The notes under the pieces were generated by a model. The model made no database searches and was not told where the DNA came from. It worked only from the letters and a program-made list of their open reading frames with translations. A stretch of DNA of 64,000 nucleotides, from the NCBI GenBank assembly GCA_025618425.1, contig CM046846.1, forward strand, positions 33,490,038 through 33,554,037. The letters run 5' to 3'. The position numbers and the translations under genes are program-made. How positions within the stretch are numbered: position 1 is the stretch's first letter; every line of letters begins with the position of its first letter. The stretch is from Heliocidaris tuberculata. Its lineage: Eukaryota > Echinodermata > Echinoidea > Camarodonta > Echinometridae. Positions 35,673 through 47,099 of this stretch are shown here, piece by piece.

Positions 35673-35906
35673 GAATCCGCAAGTGATCCTAATTGCAGTG
35701 ATTGGAGATCTGTCTGGTTCGAACGCCTAGCAACATTTCCCTTCCCTCCTCTGAACGATATCACCTTGTTAACATACCACGTGACTTCACCAGATGGCGG
35801 ACAACCGTGGTTTGTCGGTTTCAATAGGAACGGACGTCCGATAGCGTGGAACCGGCAGAAACGTGCTACAATGAGACAAATTTGTTTTATAAAAGAATCG
35901 CGATAA
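35673..35906 (+). CDS. FGF-B coding exon 4: C-terminal part of FGF core and stop
   Basis: 78 codons including TAA at 35904-35906, phase 0 entry. WFVGFNRNGRPIAWNRQKRA followed by TMRQICFIKESR is the FGF heparin/receptor-binding hairpin and closing strand (compare W-Y-x-A-x-N-x-x-G-R-P-x-x-G-x-x-T in typical members). SVWFERL occupies the place of the family signature C-x-F-x-E with the cysteine replaced. The loop that follows is about ten residues longer than usual (FPFPPLNDITLLTYHVTSPD), the opposite of the shortened loop in FGF-A. The protein stops right after the core, with no C-terminal tail. One sequon (NCS) lies near the exon start. Confidence 0.85.
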   Translation, partial: ESASDPNCSDWRSVWFERLATFPFPPLNDITLLTYHVTSPDGGQPWFVGFNRNGRPIAWNRQKRATMRQICFIKESR

Positions 35907-36156
35907 CGCTACGTGACACACTTGCTAGCCCAATCAAATTATGAGTATATTCAGTTGACAGTTTCCAGATATATATTTTATGAATATATATAAAAGGATG
36001 CAGGAAATCCCTTTATTTTGATACACTTTAGCATTTCCATAATTTCAGTGAAATTCATTTCACCTGTATTACTCACTACTATACATACATTTATTAGATA
36101 AAATAGAAATTGCTCATTGCTTTTAATGACTGAATTTTTAGTTTGTCATAAGGCCT

Positions 36157-36303
36157 GGGGCCCGTTGCACAAAACTTGCGTTTAATCGCAACTCCTAAAA
36201 ATCAAACGCAAGTCCTTAATGGGCACTTCGGATTTGGTGAAAATAAAGTTGCGTTTTATTTTCCTGAGTTGCGTTTAAACGCAAGTTTTGTGCAACGGGC
36301 TCC
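36157..36303. mobile_element. Palindromic MITE (GGGGCCCGTTGCAC ends)
   Basis: 147 bp. The left end GGGGCCCGTTGCACAAAACT plus TGCGTTTAATCGCAACTC returns inverted at the right end. Same family type as 19564-19722. Confidence 0.85.
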
Positions 36304-37535
36304 TGTACTGGAATGATAACTATCTTTTTAAAGTACTTTTTTTTTTCTATTTTTTTTTTTTTTTGCATTTTCTTTCGAATATGAGAAAAGCTTTGAATAT
36401 AGGTTTGATAGATTTGTTTTAAAATAGAGTAATAGAATAAATACTAAATAAGAGAAATTGAATACATAGAATAATAGATTAACAGAATAAAAGAAAATAG
36501 TGAAATTTCACCCTTTTTTCACTCCCTCAAGAGTCACGTCAGTGATTACTTGTTTGGGAGTAATATCAAGTGAATATCGAGTGGTCTCTAAAAATAAAAG
36601 AGTGAACTTTTACTCTATTTTCACTATAATTTCACTCCGCCAGGGAGTCAAGTCATTTTTTTTTAGAGTGTTGTTGATGATAAAAAAGCCGATGATTTTA
36701 GAAAATATACTTTAATGAGTTTCTAAAAAGCTTCAGGAACTGATAAATATACATCTAAGAAGAAAATATTCATGACGACTTTATTCACGTTTACAATAAC
36801 TCTTTCAGTCGACTCTTCAAGCAGAAACGAATTGACAGTATTATTTTGTAAGCCTGTACCTTGTTGTAATTAAAAAACAAAGTTGAAACCAGCTGAAACT
36901 AGTTGATACTGGTTAAAACCAATTGGAATTTCCAAATCGTTTCAGTTGGGTCTTCGTCTAACATGATCCACATAAAGTATTAGTGTATTACTGTCTAAAG
37001 TAAACCGAGCCATAATAAAGCCATACCAGAATACAATCAAGGACAGTATGGGGAGACGGTTTAATTTTGGTAGTTGGGCGCATCGAAAGAGCATTTGTTT
37101 TTATCATCATTATAACCTTATACAGTTGTTCTATTTTCAAAGTAAATTATTTTTGATAAGTAATGTTGTTTTGTAGTTTTTAAGATGATCTACATCAGAT
37201 TACGATTAGGCCATGATCAGGCTATCAACATCATCATTGGCCTCCTAAAGGAGAGACCTTCTATGAGGCGGCCTGTTTGTTTATAGATCACTTAATAATT
37301 ATGAAATGTGTACTTGATTGACTGATCGATTTATTTATGGAATGATTGTTTGATTTACATAATAATATATTACAGAGATGTGTATGTTTGTGTATTCTTA
37401 AACGTAATATCCTCTAGTCATTGGAGAGGAATTTAATAACTATTTTGTAACATCGGCCCAAATCTTGCCAAAAATATTCCTGAGCCAGACCTTAATTTCA
37501 AGCACTTCTTAATAACGCCAAACCCACACTCCTGA

Positions 37536-37667
37536 ACCATGGCGACGAGCGTAAATTTAGCGCTTTTGCCAACCACGGGCGACCGGCGCGCGTTCATTAT
37601 TGGATCTTTTTAAGTGTACGCGCTAAATCAAGCGTATTTATACCACGAAATCTGCATAAGCAATGGT
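37536..37667. mobile_element. 132-bp MITE inserted in the LINE
   Basis: Interrupts the LINE reading between FNNYFVTSAQILPKI and the EHEVIDIVNNFK segment. Ends ACCAT/ATGGT are inverted and flanked by a possible direct CTGA at 37532-37535 and 37668-37671. The interior has AGCGTAAATTTAGCGC and, inverted, a similar word. Confidence 0.55.
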
Positions 37668-37959
37668 CTGAATTGAAACCACCTTTGTGAATTCCGGCTC
37701 TTGTTTTTCAATCAGATTTTAGAGCATGAAGTTATAGATATAGTGAACAACTTTAAAATAAACAAAAGTGCAGGGTATGACGGCATAACATTTTTTTTTT
37801 TACTTAAACAAATAATTGGAGAAATAGTACCCCTTTAACACATATTTTTGATCCATCTGTATCATAATATGGTATCGTACCAAACAAGATGAAAACTGTA
37901 AGGTTATCCCAATTTTTTAAAAAGGGAACGTTCAAGATTCCGGTAATTACCGCCCAATT

Positions 37960-38403
37960 TTGCTTTTAATTTCCTTTTCTAAAATACTGTCAAAGTTAAT
38001 CTACTTTCGTACAGTGAGGTTTCTTACAAATTTTAATATCCTATCGGACGCACAATTTGGGTTTAGAAAAAAAAACACACACTCAACAACTCATGCTCTG
38101 TTCATGTTCCTTGACAAAGTAGCTCATGCTATCGATAGTACATTTCATACTGTTGATATTTTCCTGGACTTATCCAAGGCCTTTGATACAATTAACCTTG
38201 ATATTTTATTGTACAAATTATCGCATTATGGGATAGGAAGAGAGGCCTTGGAGTGGTTCAGGAATTACCTTACAGATAGAAAACAATATGTTAGTATCAA
38301 TGGTCAGGATTCCTATCAAAGACAAATATCTTGCGGTGTTCCTCAAGGATCTCTTCTGGGTCCCTTGTTCATTCTTTACATAAAATACCCAGTATTCTTC
38401 TGA
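37960..38403 (+). pseudogene. LINE reverse transcriptase fragment
   Basis: The longest surviving frame of the LINE, 147 codons covering RT motifs from the fingers through GVPQGSLLGP, then lost before the F-A-D-D box (found in another frame at about 38416). It would not encode an active enzyme. Confidence 0.85.
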
Positions 38404-39241
38404 AATCATGTCATTTATTCCTTTTGCTAATGATTCTAATATATTTTATTCGCATCGCAATCCACATACTCTTCTTAACATTCTAAATAATGAACTAAAA
38501 ATGGTCCAAACTTGGATAAATGCCAACAAGTTATCTCTGACTGTTAAAAAAAGGCACCACATGCTCTTGAGTAATTCTTTGAAATCACTACCAGGAAACA
38601 TACCCTTCTACAAAATACTAACTTTGATCAGGTCGAATCCACTAAATTTCTTGGCATTGACATTGACAATGATTTGTCAGTGAAGGTGCATAAAAATTAC
38701 TTAACCATTGTATACACATTCAGGTATTTTAAACAATTTCCATCCCATATTTATCCTTATATTCTACTCTTATATTACTATGATTATCTTACCTTAATTA
38801 CGGTATCCTTGCTTGGGGTTACGGGGAAAAATCCTTACTTGACAAGATTTTAACTATTCAGAAACCAGCAAGTAGAAACATTAATAATGCTGGATTCCTT
38901 TCTCATACCAGTCCACTGTTTTTAAAGAACAAAGATTTGACGTATTGCTGACATATATGTCTATAACTTAGGAATGATTATGTACCAGTTGTCCATTAAT
39001 GAAATACCTTTTGTAATTGCTACACTTTTTGTAAGAAATAGCAGTATCCATCAATACCCCGCCCGCCAAAGTAGCCTCTTCCATCTTCCTCGTACATGAA
39101 CATCGTTTGCTCAAGAAATGTTACTTTTACTGGTCCAAAGTGTTGGAATAACCTTCCAACTGAACTTAAATCAACCTCATTATATTTTTTAGACGCAAGC
39201 TGAAATGTTATCTTCTGAAAGATTATGTAAAACAAGCTGAA

Positions 39242-39281
39242 GAAGACATCTGATGCACTTATCAGTGCATCAGATGTCTTC
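39242..39281. repeat. 18-bp perfect hairpin in the LINE 3' region
   Basis: GAAGACATCTGATGCACT, loop TATC, AGTGCATCAGATGTCTTC. It lies where the LINE reading frame ends. Confidence 0.85.
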
Positions 39282-41585
39282 CTCGACAGTTATTATGAGA
39301 TAGAATCTTTTCATCCATTAATTTAATTCATATTGTTAAAATCAAAATAGTGATGCCACCAGGATCGTACTCAGGAAGTTGAATCCTTTATATTCATTCC
39401 TATCTTCTTTTTTTATTCATTCAATGTAATACCGAAATCTTGCCGTCATTTTTCAGCTTTTTTCACTGAGGTGGTTAACTTTAATTACTACATACCTGAT
39501 AGATGTTTCACACAACCGCATAACAAAATCACGACAAAATTTCGGTATGACTTACGTCTTTGCCATTGCGTATGCTGGGTAGTGTGTACATTATAACGAT
39601 CATACAATTATCAATTTGATATCAATTGCTATGCTTTTCCGTGCATAAATCTATGCTTTAGTGATTTGCATTTTAGTATTCTTCGCTGATTATTCATTCG
39701 CATTCGATGCACATTTTAGTAATACATGTACTTGTTTATTTTGCACTTTTTTCAACTGTTTCTTGTTCATTCTCACAACTTTGTAAGACTTATATTGTAT
39801 TACTCTTTGGAGCCTACAACCAAAAAGCTTTGCTTTTACCTTTGGGTCCTTCATATCCTCATTTCTAAATTTGTTAGTCATTATTTTACAAGTAACGACA
39901 AGCAAAGCAAAGTGATGGAATATATTTTTATGTACTTATGTTTATTGAAATAACCCTGTATTATTCTTATCATTATTATATCTTGTAAACAAAACTGACA
40001 ATATGTATACAAAATAAAATGTGAAATGTGGAATATGAAAATAAAGCGAACCTCGAACCTTGAACCTTGAATATATCTTTCAGAAATACACGATTAAAAA
40101 AACTCTATTCCAAAGGTGAAGGAAGATTGTATAAATTGCAACAATGAATTCCATTGGAATTACTCTTTTATGTGTAGTTATAAGAAACGGCTATTATTAT
40201 TATTGAAGGGTTCTCCAACAAATTCACTCGATAGGCGCGTTTGAGGATTGAGTACCGCAGCTTTATTAGTATGGGCAAAACAGCCCCTGTAAATAGTAAA
40301 AAAAGGATACAAGAAAGCAATAAAAATCCCGAAGGAATGTATACAATTCAGATAACCATTCATTATAAATTGAGTTAAAGAAAAAGAGATCATTATGAGT
40401 GAATGAATATACTTTAGTACGCATATATTCATTAATCTGAAATGTCTATTATTTCCAAATAAATAATCGATTCTACTAATTGAACAAATCTTGTTATCTT
40501 GATTCAAATAAACACATTATTGCACCATTGTAAATTTGTAGGTAATAGATCAATATATCTTATTTCATTTCTGTTACACTTCAATATTAATTTAAATTTA
40601 AAACAACTGAACAATAAAAAGAGTTGTACATTGATTTTGTTATATCTCATCAATCTTAAGAATAAAATACAAACTCAAAATGACCCCATATGTATAATTA
40701 TAGACACTCACCGCCCACACACTGGAAGTGTCCAGCCTATTCAAGGTTATATATGCCTCAACTATAATCGCCTGTGAAAGCTATCGGTTCAATTTTGACT
40801 TTCCGATTGGCCAGCCCAGCAACAGAAGCTTTAAAACTTGATGTAGGTGTGCAATTTGTCTAGCAGGAAAATTTCATGTCTCGCTCCCTCTGTCTTCTTG
40901 TGCTACTCTGCCTCCAAAACCTTAAACTACATTCTAAAACCAACTACATGTCCATCTAGCACACAAAAGAAGAAATTCCAAATTACATTCTAAAGGGGTA
41001 CATAAATTGGACCCTATCACCAGCCCACTGGTCAGCTAAAGATTGGTTACAGACAATGACCTCTGTGCTTTCAAAAGATTCATCAGTGCATATTGTCAGC
41101 TGAACTACAGATTAGGCTCACTGAAAAGAAGGCAGACATACCACTGAATTACCTCTGAACTAAAGATTAGTCTAGTTAAAAATAAAACTTACACTCCAAA
41201 TTTCACATTACTACATTATTATCATCAGCATCATTACTGATATTTTATTCATAACGCGGTATGAATAGAATTCATATTACTGAAAATTAGGTAACATCAG
41301 GTAAAGCGATTCGATTGTTATATTTAGTTCCAGGTCTACCACTATTTCATTCATTTTAGGCCTACAAAGAAAAACCAAACAGACTATAGCCCACAAGACC
41401 GACAGCCCATAAGACGGACAGGCCTCGAGACTCACTGGCTTCCTTTCAATTTTTCTAAAGGTTAATTCACTTTATAAAACGGGTTCAAGAATGTAGCCAT
41501 CCTGATTGGTCAAATAATACCACGTGACCGTGCAAAAAAAGTGATAACGCACGGTGAGGGGACTAACGCACGGCTAATCCGGATC

Positions 41586-41640
41586 AAACACTAAAATTGT
41601 AAGAAAACACTAAAATTGTAAGAAAACACTAAAATTGTAG
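41586..41640. repeat. Tandem 19-bp repeat, about three copies
   Basis: AAACACTAAAATTGTAAGA repeated nearly three times. Confidence 0.9.
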
Positions 41641-42735
41641 ACCCGTTTTATAAAACTATTGATACATGGTTGTTAGTTCGTGCGTTAGTGCGATCCAGCA
41701 ACACGCAGGTTTTTATCGTGCACTCTTAAAAAAGTTGGGCAAAAAAATGCCCAATTTTTAACCAACACTGGGCAACATACTGTCCACACAACTTTTGGTT
41801 AAAATTTGCCCAACTGATGTTGGGCAATCCATTTACTATGTTGTTGGGCAAATTAAATTGCCCATCAGTTGGTGACCCATTAGATTTTACCCAACTCTAC
41901 AATTGCCCAACTGTTGGTTATATTCTCAGTTGGGTAATTATTGCCCAACCAATCTTACCCAATAGGATTGCCCAACCCTCTATTTGTTCAGCTGTTTGGT
42001 AACAAATATCATGTGGTTGGGCAAATTCAGCTGCCCAATTTATTGTTTCCTTTTTCCTCCAACCTAGGTAAAAAAAAATGACATCTGCTTGTTACGTCCT
42101 TCTGGGTCTTAACCTAATCAATCCTAACCTATCCTATTTTAAGCTATCCTATCCTATATCTTAACCTATCCTATCCTAGTCCTATCCTATCCAGTTAGTG
42201 CAAACTAGTGCAAGCTCTTATATACCCCTTATATTTTTTTATGCATTCGGTGACAGTTAGTAAATCGGGCCACTCCAAACCATACGCTACTAAAAATTCA
42301 TGAATATTCATATAAGTGTTTTCCCCAATATTGGGTAAAAATATTTACCACAAGTTGGGCAAAAGCGAATTTCTAACCAACCATCATTTACCCAACAAAA
42401 TTTACCCAACTGGCAAAGGAAATGTGACAAAATTACACAACTATATACAGGGCAACAAGTACCCAACCCATAATTACCAAATACTGTTGGTAAATATATG
42501 CCCAATATTTAGGTAAAAAGTATTGACCAATATTGGTTACACCACTCGAGTGTCCAGTTGGTTAATAATAGCCCAGAATTGGGAATATTTTTAACCAACC
42601 AGCAGTTACCCAACTAAATTTTTAAGAGTGTGGTGTCTAACACATTCGGCTACGCCTCGTGTGTTAGTACACCACGATAAAAACCTTTGTGTTGCCAGAT
42701 CGCACTAACGCACTCCCAACCATGTATTAATAGTA
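41640..42735. mobile_element. Middle nested element with 60-bp inverted arms
   Basis: Arm 41658-41722 (ATACATGGTTG...GTGCGTTAGTGCGATC...GGTTTTTATCGTG) returns inverted at 42672-42733. Its centre, without the inner MITE, is itself a hairpin (GTGTCTAACACATTCGGCTA...GTGTGTTAGTACAC). Confidence 0.75.
41724..42628. mobile_element. Inner MITE with CACTCTTAAAAA ends and TTGGGCAA motifs
   Basis: About 905 bp. CACTCTTAAAAA at the left end and its exact inverse at the right. TTGGGCAA/TTGCCCAA and ACCCAAC words recur more than ten times in both orientations. A degenerate CCTAT tandem lies at about 42108-42192. Comparison with the host hairpin gives a 2-bp target duplication, TG. The same TTGGGCA-type words appear at about 20360-20540. 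Confidence 0.75.
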
Positions 42736-42954
42736 TAATAGACTGACATTCTCCAAGCCACTTTTCAGAGGGCACACAAGATGCACAGCTCCCAAGACCA
42801 ACAGCCCACGGGAGCGATATTTGTCTTTATTTTCTCATGTATTTCTGTATTTTGTCGGTCTCGTGCATGGGCTATCGGTCTGCCGACCTTTTAGAACTTT
42901 CGCTCTCGTGGGCTGTCGGTATATTGGAGTCTGACCAATTCCTCAAAGTTTTCC

Positions 42955-43405
42955 CACATCACCCCTGTTTTGATGAAGTTACAATGGTTGCCAACAAAGC
43001 ACATAATTACATTCAAGATATGTTTGCCTGTTTACAAAGCTTGAATGGTCAAGCCCCAAATTATTTGTCTATAGATTAATATCTTAAAAATTGCTTCCAT
43101 ATTCATATAACTTACGAAGTTCACAAGACAATCTGCTTATAAAACTGCCTCATGCGAAAACGAAAGCAACTCTTGGAGACTGTGCATTTTCGCTGTACTG
43201 CTCCAAAACTCTGGAACCAACTTTCTCCTGTAATAAGGGAAGCACAATCCTTCCCCATTTAAAAATATTATTCAAAGACCCACCTGTTTTCAGAGGCTTT
43301 TAAGTAGATTAGTTCTGTGTGTAAATTATAGTGTAAGGAGTCTCCTTCAAAGTGCAGTAGAGCATATTCAAAAAGTAGCTGCGCTATTATTATTATTATT
43401 TGATT
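42955..43405 (+). mobile_element. LINE C-terminal fragment and 3' tail
   Basis: Frames give ACLQSLNGQAPNYLS, then YNLRSSQDNLLIKLPHAKTK, and CTAPKLWNQLSPVIREAQS in a second frame: the post-RT segment of a CR1-type LINE. It ends GCGCTATTATTATTATTATTT, an (ATT) tail. The frames are broken by small indels. Confidence 0.7.
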
Positions 43406-44489
43406 ATGACCCAAACAAACATGATAATGGAAATAATTTTTATTTCCATTATTACCTGCAACACGAAAGAATCTTATAGTATTACCCAAAGGCTGCTATC
43501 AAAATTTTCTATGATGATTGGCTCGACTTCGGTGTGATACTCCAAAAGGAGAACAGTGTCCTATTGTTAGGCGTGTGATCATAGCGTATATAATAAGTTT
43601 ATGACCTTCTAAACATCCATATAAGTCTTAAGAGGACACAAATTCAAGAAATGCAACCTCTCTCAATGTTGCAAGTTGCAAGATTCACGTTGAATTATTT
43701 TTCGCTTCGTGAAACATAACATTGAACATACAACGCATTAAAATGGTTGAGTTCTTTTCAGATATAACAAACGTGTATATATTTTGAAATAATGAGTATA
43801 AACGACAAATAAATGCACTACAGGCAAGCTATAGTGGGGGAATCTACTATAAGGAAGTTCATCGTGTACAGGTTCTTTAATGACTTTGCATATAAAACTA
43901 ATTTTACACAAACGCGAGATGTAATGAGCACACAAAGCTTTATTGTGGAATAATCCTTACAACAAATTGCTATGAAAATTCTTTATGAATAATTAGAACG
44001 TTTCCTAATTAGGACGTTTCCTTGTCCCTATTATAAATCTAATGTGTAATACATATTTATATGCATTGGGTTTTGATCCACTAAAACACCATTGTTCGTG
44101 TCGGAATATCCTATAAAAGATACCAAGATGATGATATGATGATGCTTTGATAGGGCGGTGTTCTTCTAATATCATTCGCCAAAGTCCTCTACAAATTTTA
44201 GAATATATTGTACTAAATGTGTGTTTAGTTACCTGGTTAAATATTAAAATCCTCAAACTGTTTGATATGAAATCATCATCAAGGAGCGAAGAATGTATAA
44301 AATACATTTCCTTTCAAATATACCGAAAATTGCATGCGAGCTATTAGAGTAAAAAAATAAAATTTAGCTCAACAAAAATCATGCGTGTCATTCCTCTTTT
44401 TTTCAGAACATTTTCCCCTCCCAATTTTCTGTTCAAGATTATTGACTTAGGCCTATTTTGTTGAATTCCTTCTCATTAATTCAAGTTCT

Positions 44490-44602
44490 GGGTCCCGTCT
44501 TATATAAAGAGTTGCAACTGATTTGAATCAATCTTAATCTCCTATCATTTTAATACAGAGTTGCGATTGATATTAATTGCAAATCTATTTAAGACGAGCC
44601 CC
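44490..44602. mobile_element. Palindromic MITE (GGGTCCCGTCTTA ends)
   Basis: 113 bp. GGGTCCCGTCTTATATAAAG AGTTGCAACTGATT returns inverted with several mismatches, ending GACGAGCCCC. Same style as the 19564 and 36157 elements. Confidence 0.7.
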
Positions 44603-45270
44603 TTAAGTTAGATCTTATATAAGAGTCATATTAAATCGTAAAATATTATTTCATTCATTGGATTCCATGAGCCAGTAGCATGAAAATAAAAACAGGGCAC
44701 AATTCGGAAAATTTCTGATAAAAAAAACCCCAAAAGAGAGAAAATTATTGTTCTGCACATTTTCTGGGTCGAAAAATTTGAAAAGAGGGCACATTCTTGA
44801 ATGTGTATTTAAAGGAGCTAGGCTACTTTGATTTCAAAAGGGTGGGGGTGCACGGGCTAGTGAATTATGCCTATGAACGTTAGAAGATAGGAACCAGAAC
44901 AATGACCTAGAGAAATTAAATGTCAAAAAGGTCTTAACTATCAAAATGTATCAAGGATTATTATTGTGGATCACTGATGCAAGTTATTCAAATAAAGATA
45001 ACTGGAACAATTTCCATATAAATATGAAATTATCCTCCGGTTTATACTTTCTATCAGCTCTAAAAGAGGGTAGACAAAATAAATTAAAGAACATTTGAAT
45101 ATAAACTGAGAGATTAAGAATTGCAAAAAGCTAAAGATGAAAGGAAGAAGGGATTAATTGGCATGAGAGAGAGAGAGAGAGAGAAAGGAAGGCGAGGAGC
45201 TGGTGCAAGTATTCATGATATAAAAAAGGAAACATCCCTTGTTACAGATTGTCGATCAATTGCCATGCAA

Positions 45271-45723
<453 letters not shown>

Positions 45724-45879
45724 TTTGGGCATTTCAAAGTACAATACAACAATAAAACACTGAAATACAAAGAGACGACAAATGATTCAGCTTCCCCTGA
45801 TGCGCCCCATAAAGTTGCCTGGAAGAAAAAAAGAAATGTGGAATTCCTGTGACCCTTGGGACTTTCCCCACCGAATTCA

Positions 45880-46018
45880 GGGGAGCGTTTCATGAAAGGA
45901 AGTTGTCGGATGTTTTATCCGACAACTGTTATAAGCTACTGAAATCCTTGCATCTGATTGGCTGAGAGCAAATTTGTCGGATAAAATATCTGACAAGTCC
46001 TTTAATGAAACGCCCCCC
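45880..46018. mobile_element. Palindromic MITE (GGGGAGCGTTTCATGAA ends)
   Basis: 139 bp. GGAAGTTGTCGGATGTTTTA TCCGACAACT on the left and its inverse on the right, with the word TGATTGGCTGAGAGCAAA in the middle. The loop word corresponds, inverted, to that in 19564-19722. Confidence 0.8.
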
Positions 46019-46868
46019 AGGATATGCACAAGGGGAAGCAAGAACATGAACACATGCAAATTTAAATAAATAAAGCCTAAAATATAAATAGAATGTTATA
46101 TAAAATAGTGAGGATACACTTACCACTGTATTAACCTAAATGATTTTTAACTTTTGTATCAGATTTTAACCTAATTATTTATAGAGGAAAAATATTTAGC
46201 TAATATTGTCCAATGTTGGAATTTGCAATAAAGTTATAAACAATCATAAATCAGCTGGGCGTATTAAAAAAAAGAAAGATTATCATCGTCATTACCGTTA
46301 TCACCCGATTTACGGGCCTGTTTTTAACGCGCAGGTTGTTTTCAACATTGTGCCAATCCATTGTACAAAAAGGCAGGAATTACACTTTCGCTTGTTTATT
46401 TGTATGTTTATTTGTTTGTTTCTCTGTCTGTTTGTTTGATCGGGAGACATAGGGGAGGGGATTGTTGACATAAATATGTGTCCAAATATCTGACAAGCAA
46501 ACAGGAAGAATTTTGTATTAGAATTCTTTAACAAGCAGGGAAAATAGATATTGATTAAAAAGAAGATGGTGCCATTTGCATTCGAGCTGCATGGTGAACC
46601 ATGCAATTTCTCAACCCGATTTGAAAAACAGAGTCCCCTTCTGTGAAGGAAGTTATTGGAAAATATACGTAGAGATCCTATGCGTAGTGCGTGCTCTAGT
46701 GTCTATTAGAGCATCTCTATGAAAATATAGCATGCTGCCATCTACGGCACTATGACAGCCCCTCCCCCACTCCCCTCCCACTGTGGCCATGTTAAGTGGA
46801 ATGACCGACCATGGATATGATCAAGAAAAAACAAAAACAAAGCAAACAAATGCGCTTCCCCCCTCCAC

Positions 46869-47099
46869 AGTGGCGCAAATCCATTTTGAAATTGGGGGGG
46901 GGGGGGGGGCATTTGCCTCCAAAATTCTCTGACAAGCAAAAAAAGAAGAAAAAAAAAGAAGGTTATTCAAAAAGGTGGGGGAGGGGGACATTTCACTGAC
47001 AAGCAAAAAAACAAAACAAAACAAAACAAAGGTTATTCAAAAAGGTGGGGGACATGTCTACCTGTCCCTCCCCCCCCCCCCCCTCTGGATTTGCGCCCA
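46869..47099. mobile_element. C/G-run element with GGCGCAAATCC ends
   Basis: Begins TGGCGCAAATCCATTTTG and ends CTGGATTTGCGCCCA (inverted). The interior has long G and C runs and a duplicated TGACAAGCAAAAAAA...GGTTATTCAAAAAGGTGGG segment. Confidence 0.6.

Larger units (their letters stand above)
37420..40072 (+). mobile_element. Decayed non-LTR retrotransposon (LINE) with reverse transcriptase
   Basis: Reads in broken frames as a CR1/jockey-type reverse transcriptase: FNNYFVTSAQILPKI (37435 on), INKSAGYDGI (about 37760), SGNYRPI (about 37940), then an open stretch 37960-38403 with QFGFRKKNTHSTTHAL, LDLSKAFDTINLDILLYKL, RNYLTDRKQYVSINGQ and CGVPQGSLLGPLFILYI. A frame change follows, then FANDSNIFYS, which holds the place of the catalytic F-A-D-D box with one aspartate replaced by asparagine. 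The C-terminal segment TGPKCWNNLPTELKS is at about 39130. The 3' end is an AT-rich UTR closing AAATAAAGCGAACCTCGAACCTTGAACC, a short tandem tail. Stops, frameshifts, the altered catalytic box and a MITE insertion (37536-37667) show it is dead. The 5' end is truncated: no endonuclease was found upstream. Confidence 0.85.
41350..42930. mobile_element. Three nested elements (outermost)
   Basis: The outer layer is marked by GCCCACAAGACCGACAGCCC (41387 on) and, on the far side, AACAGCCCACGGGAGCGAT and CTCGTGGGCTGTCGGTATAT (42782-42930). Inside it lies an inverted-arm element (about 41640-42735), and inside that a MITE (41724-42628). All are non-coding. Confidence 0.6.
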
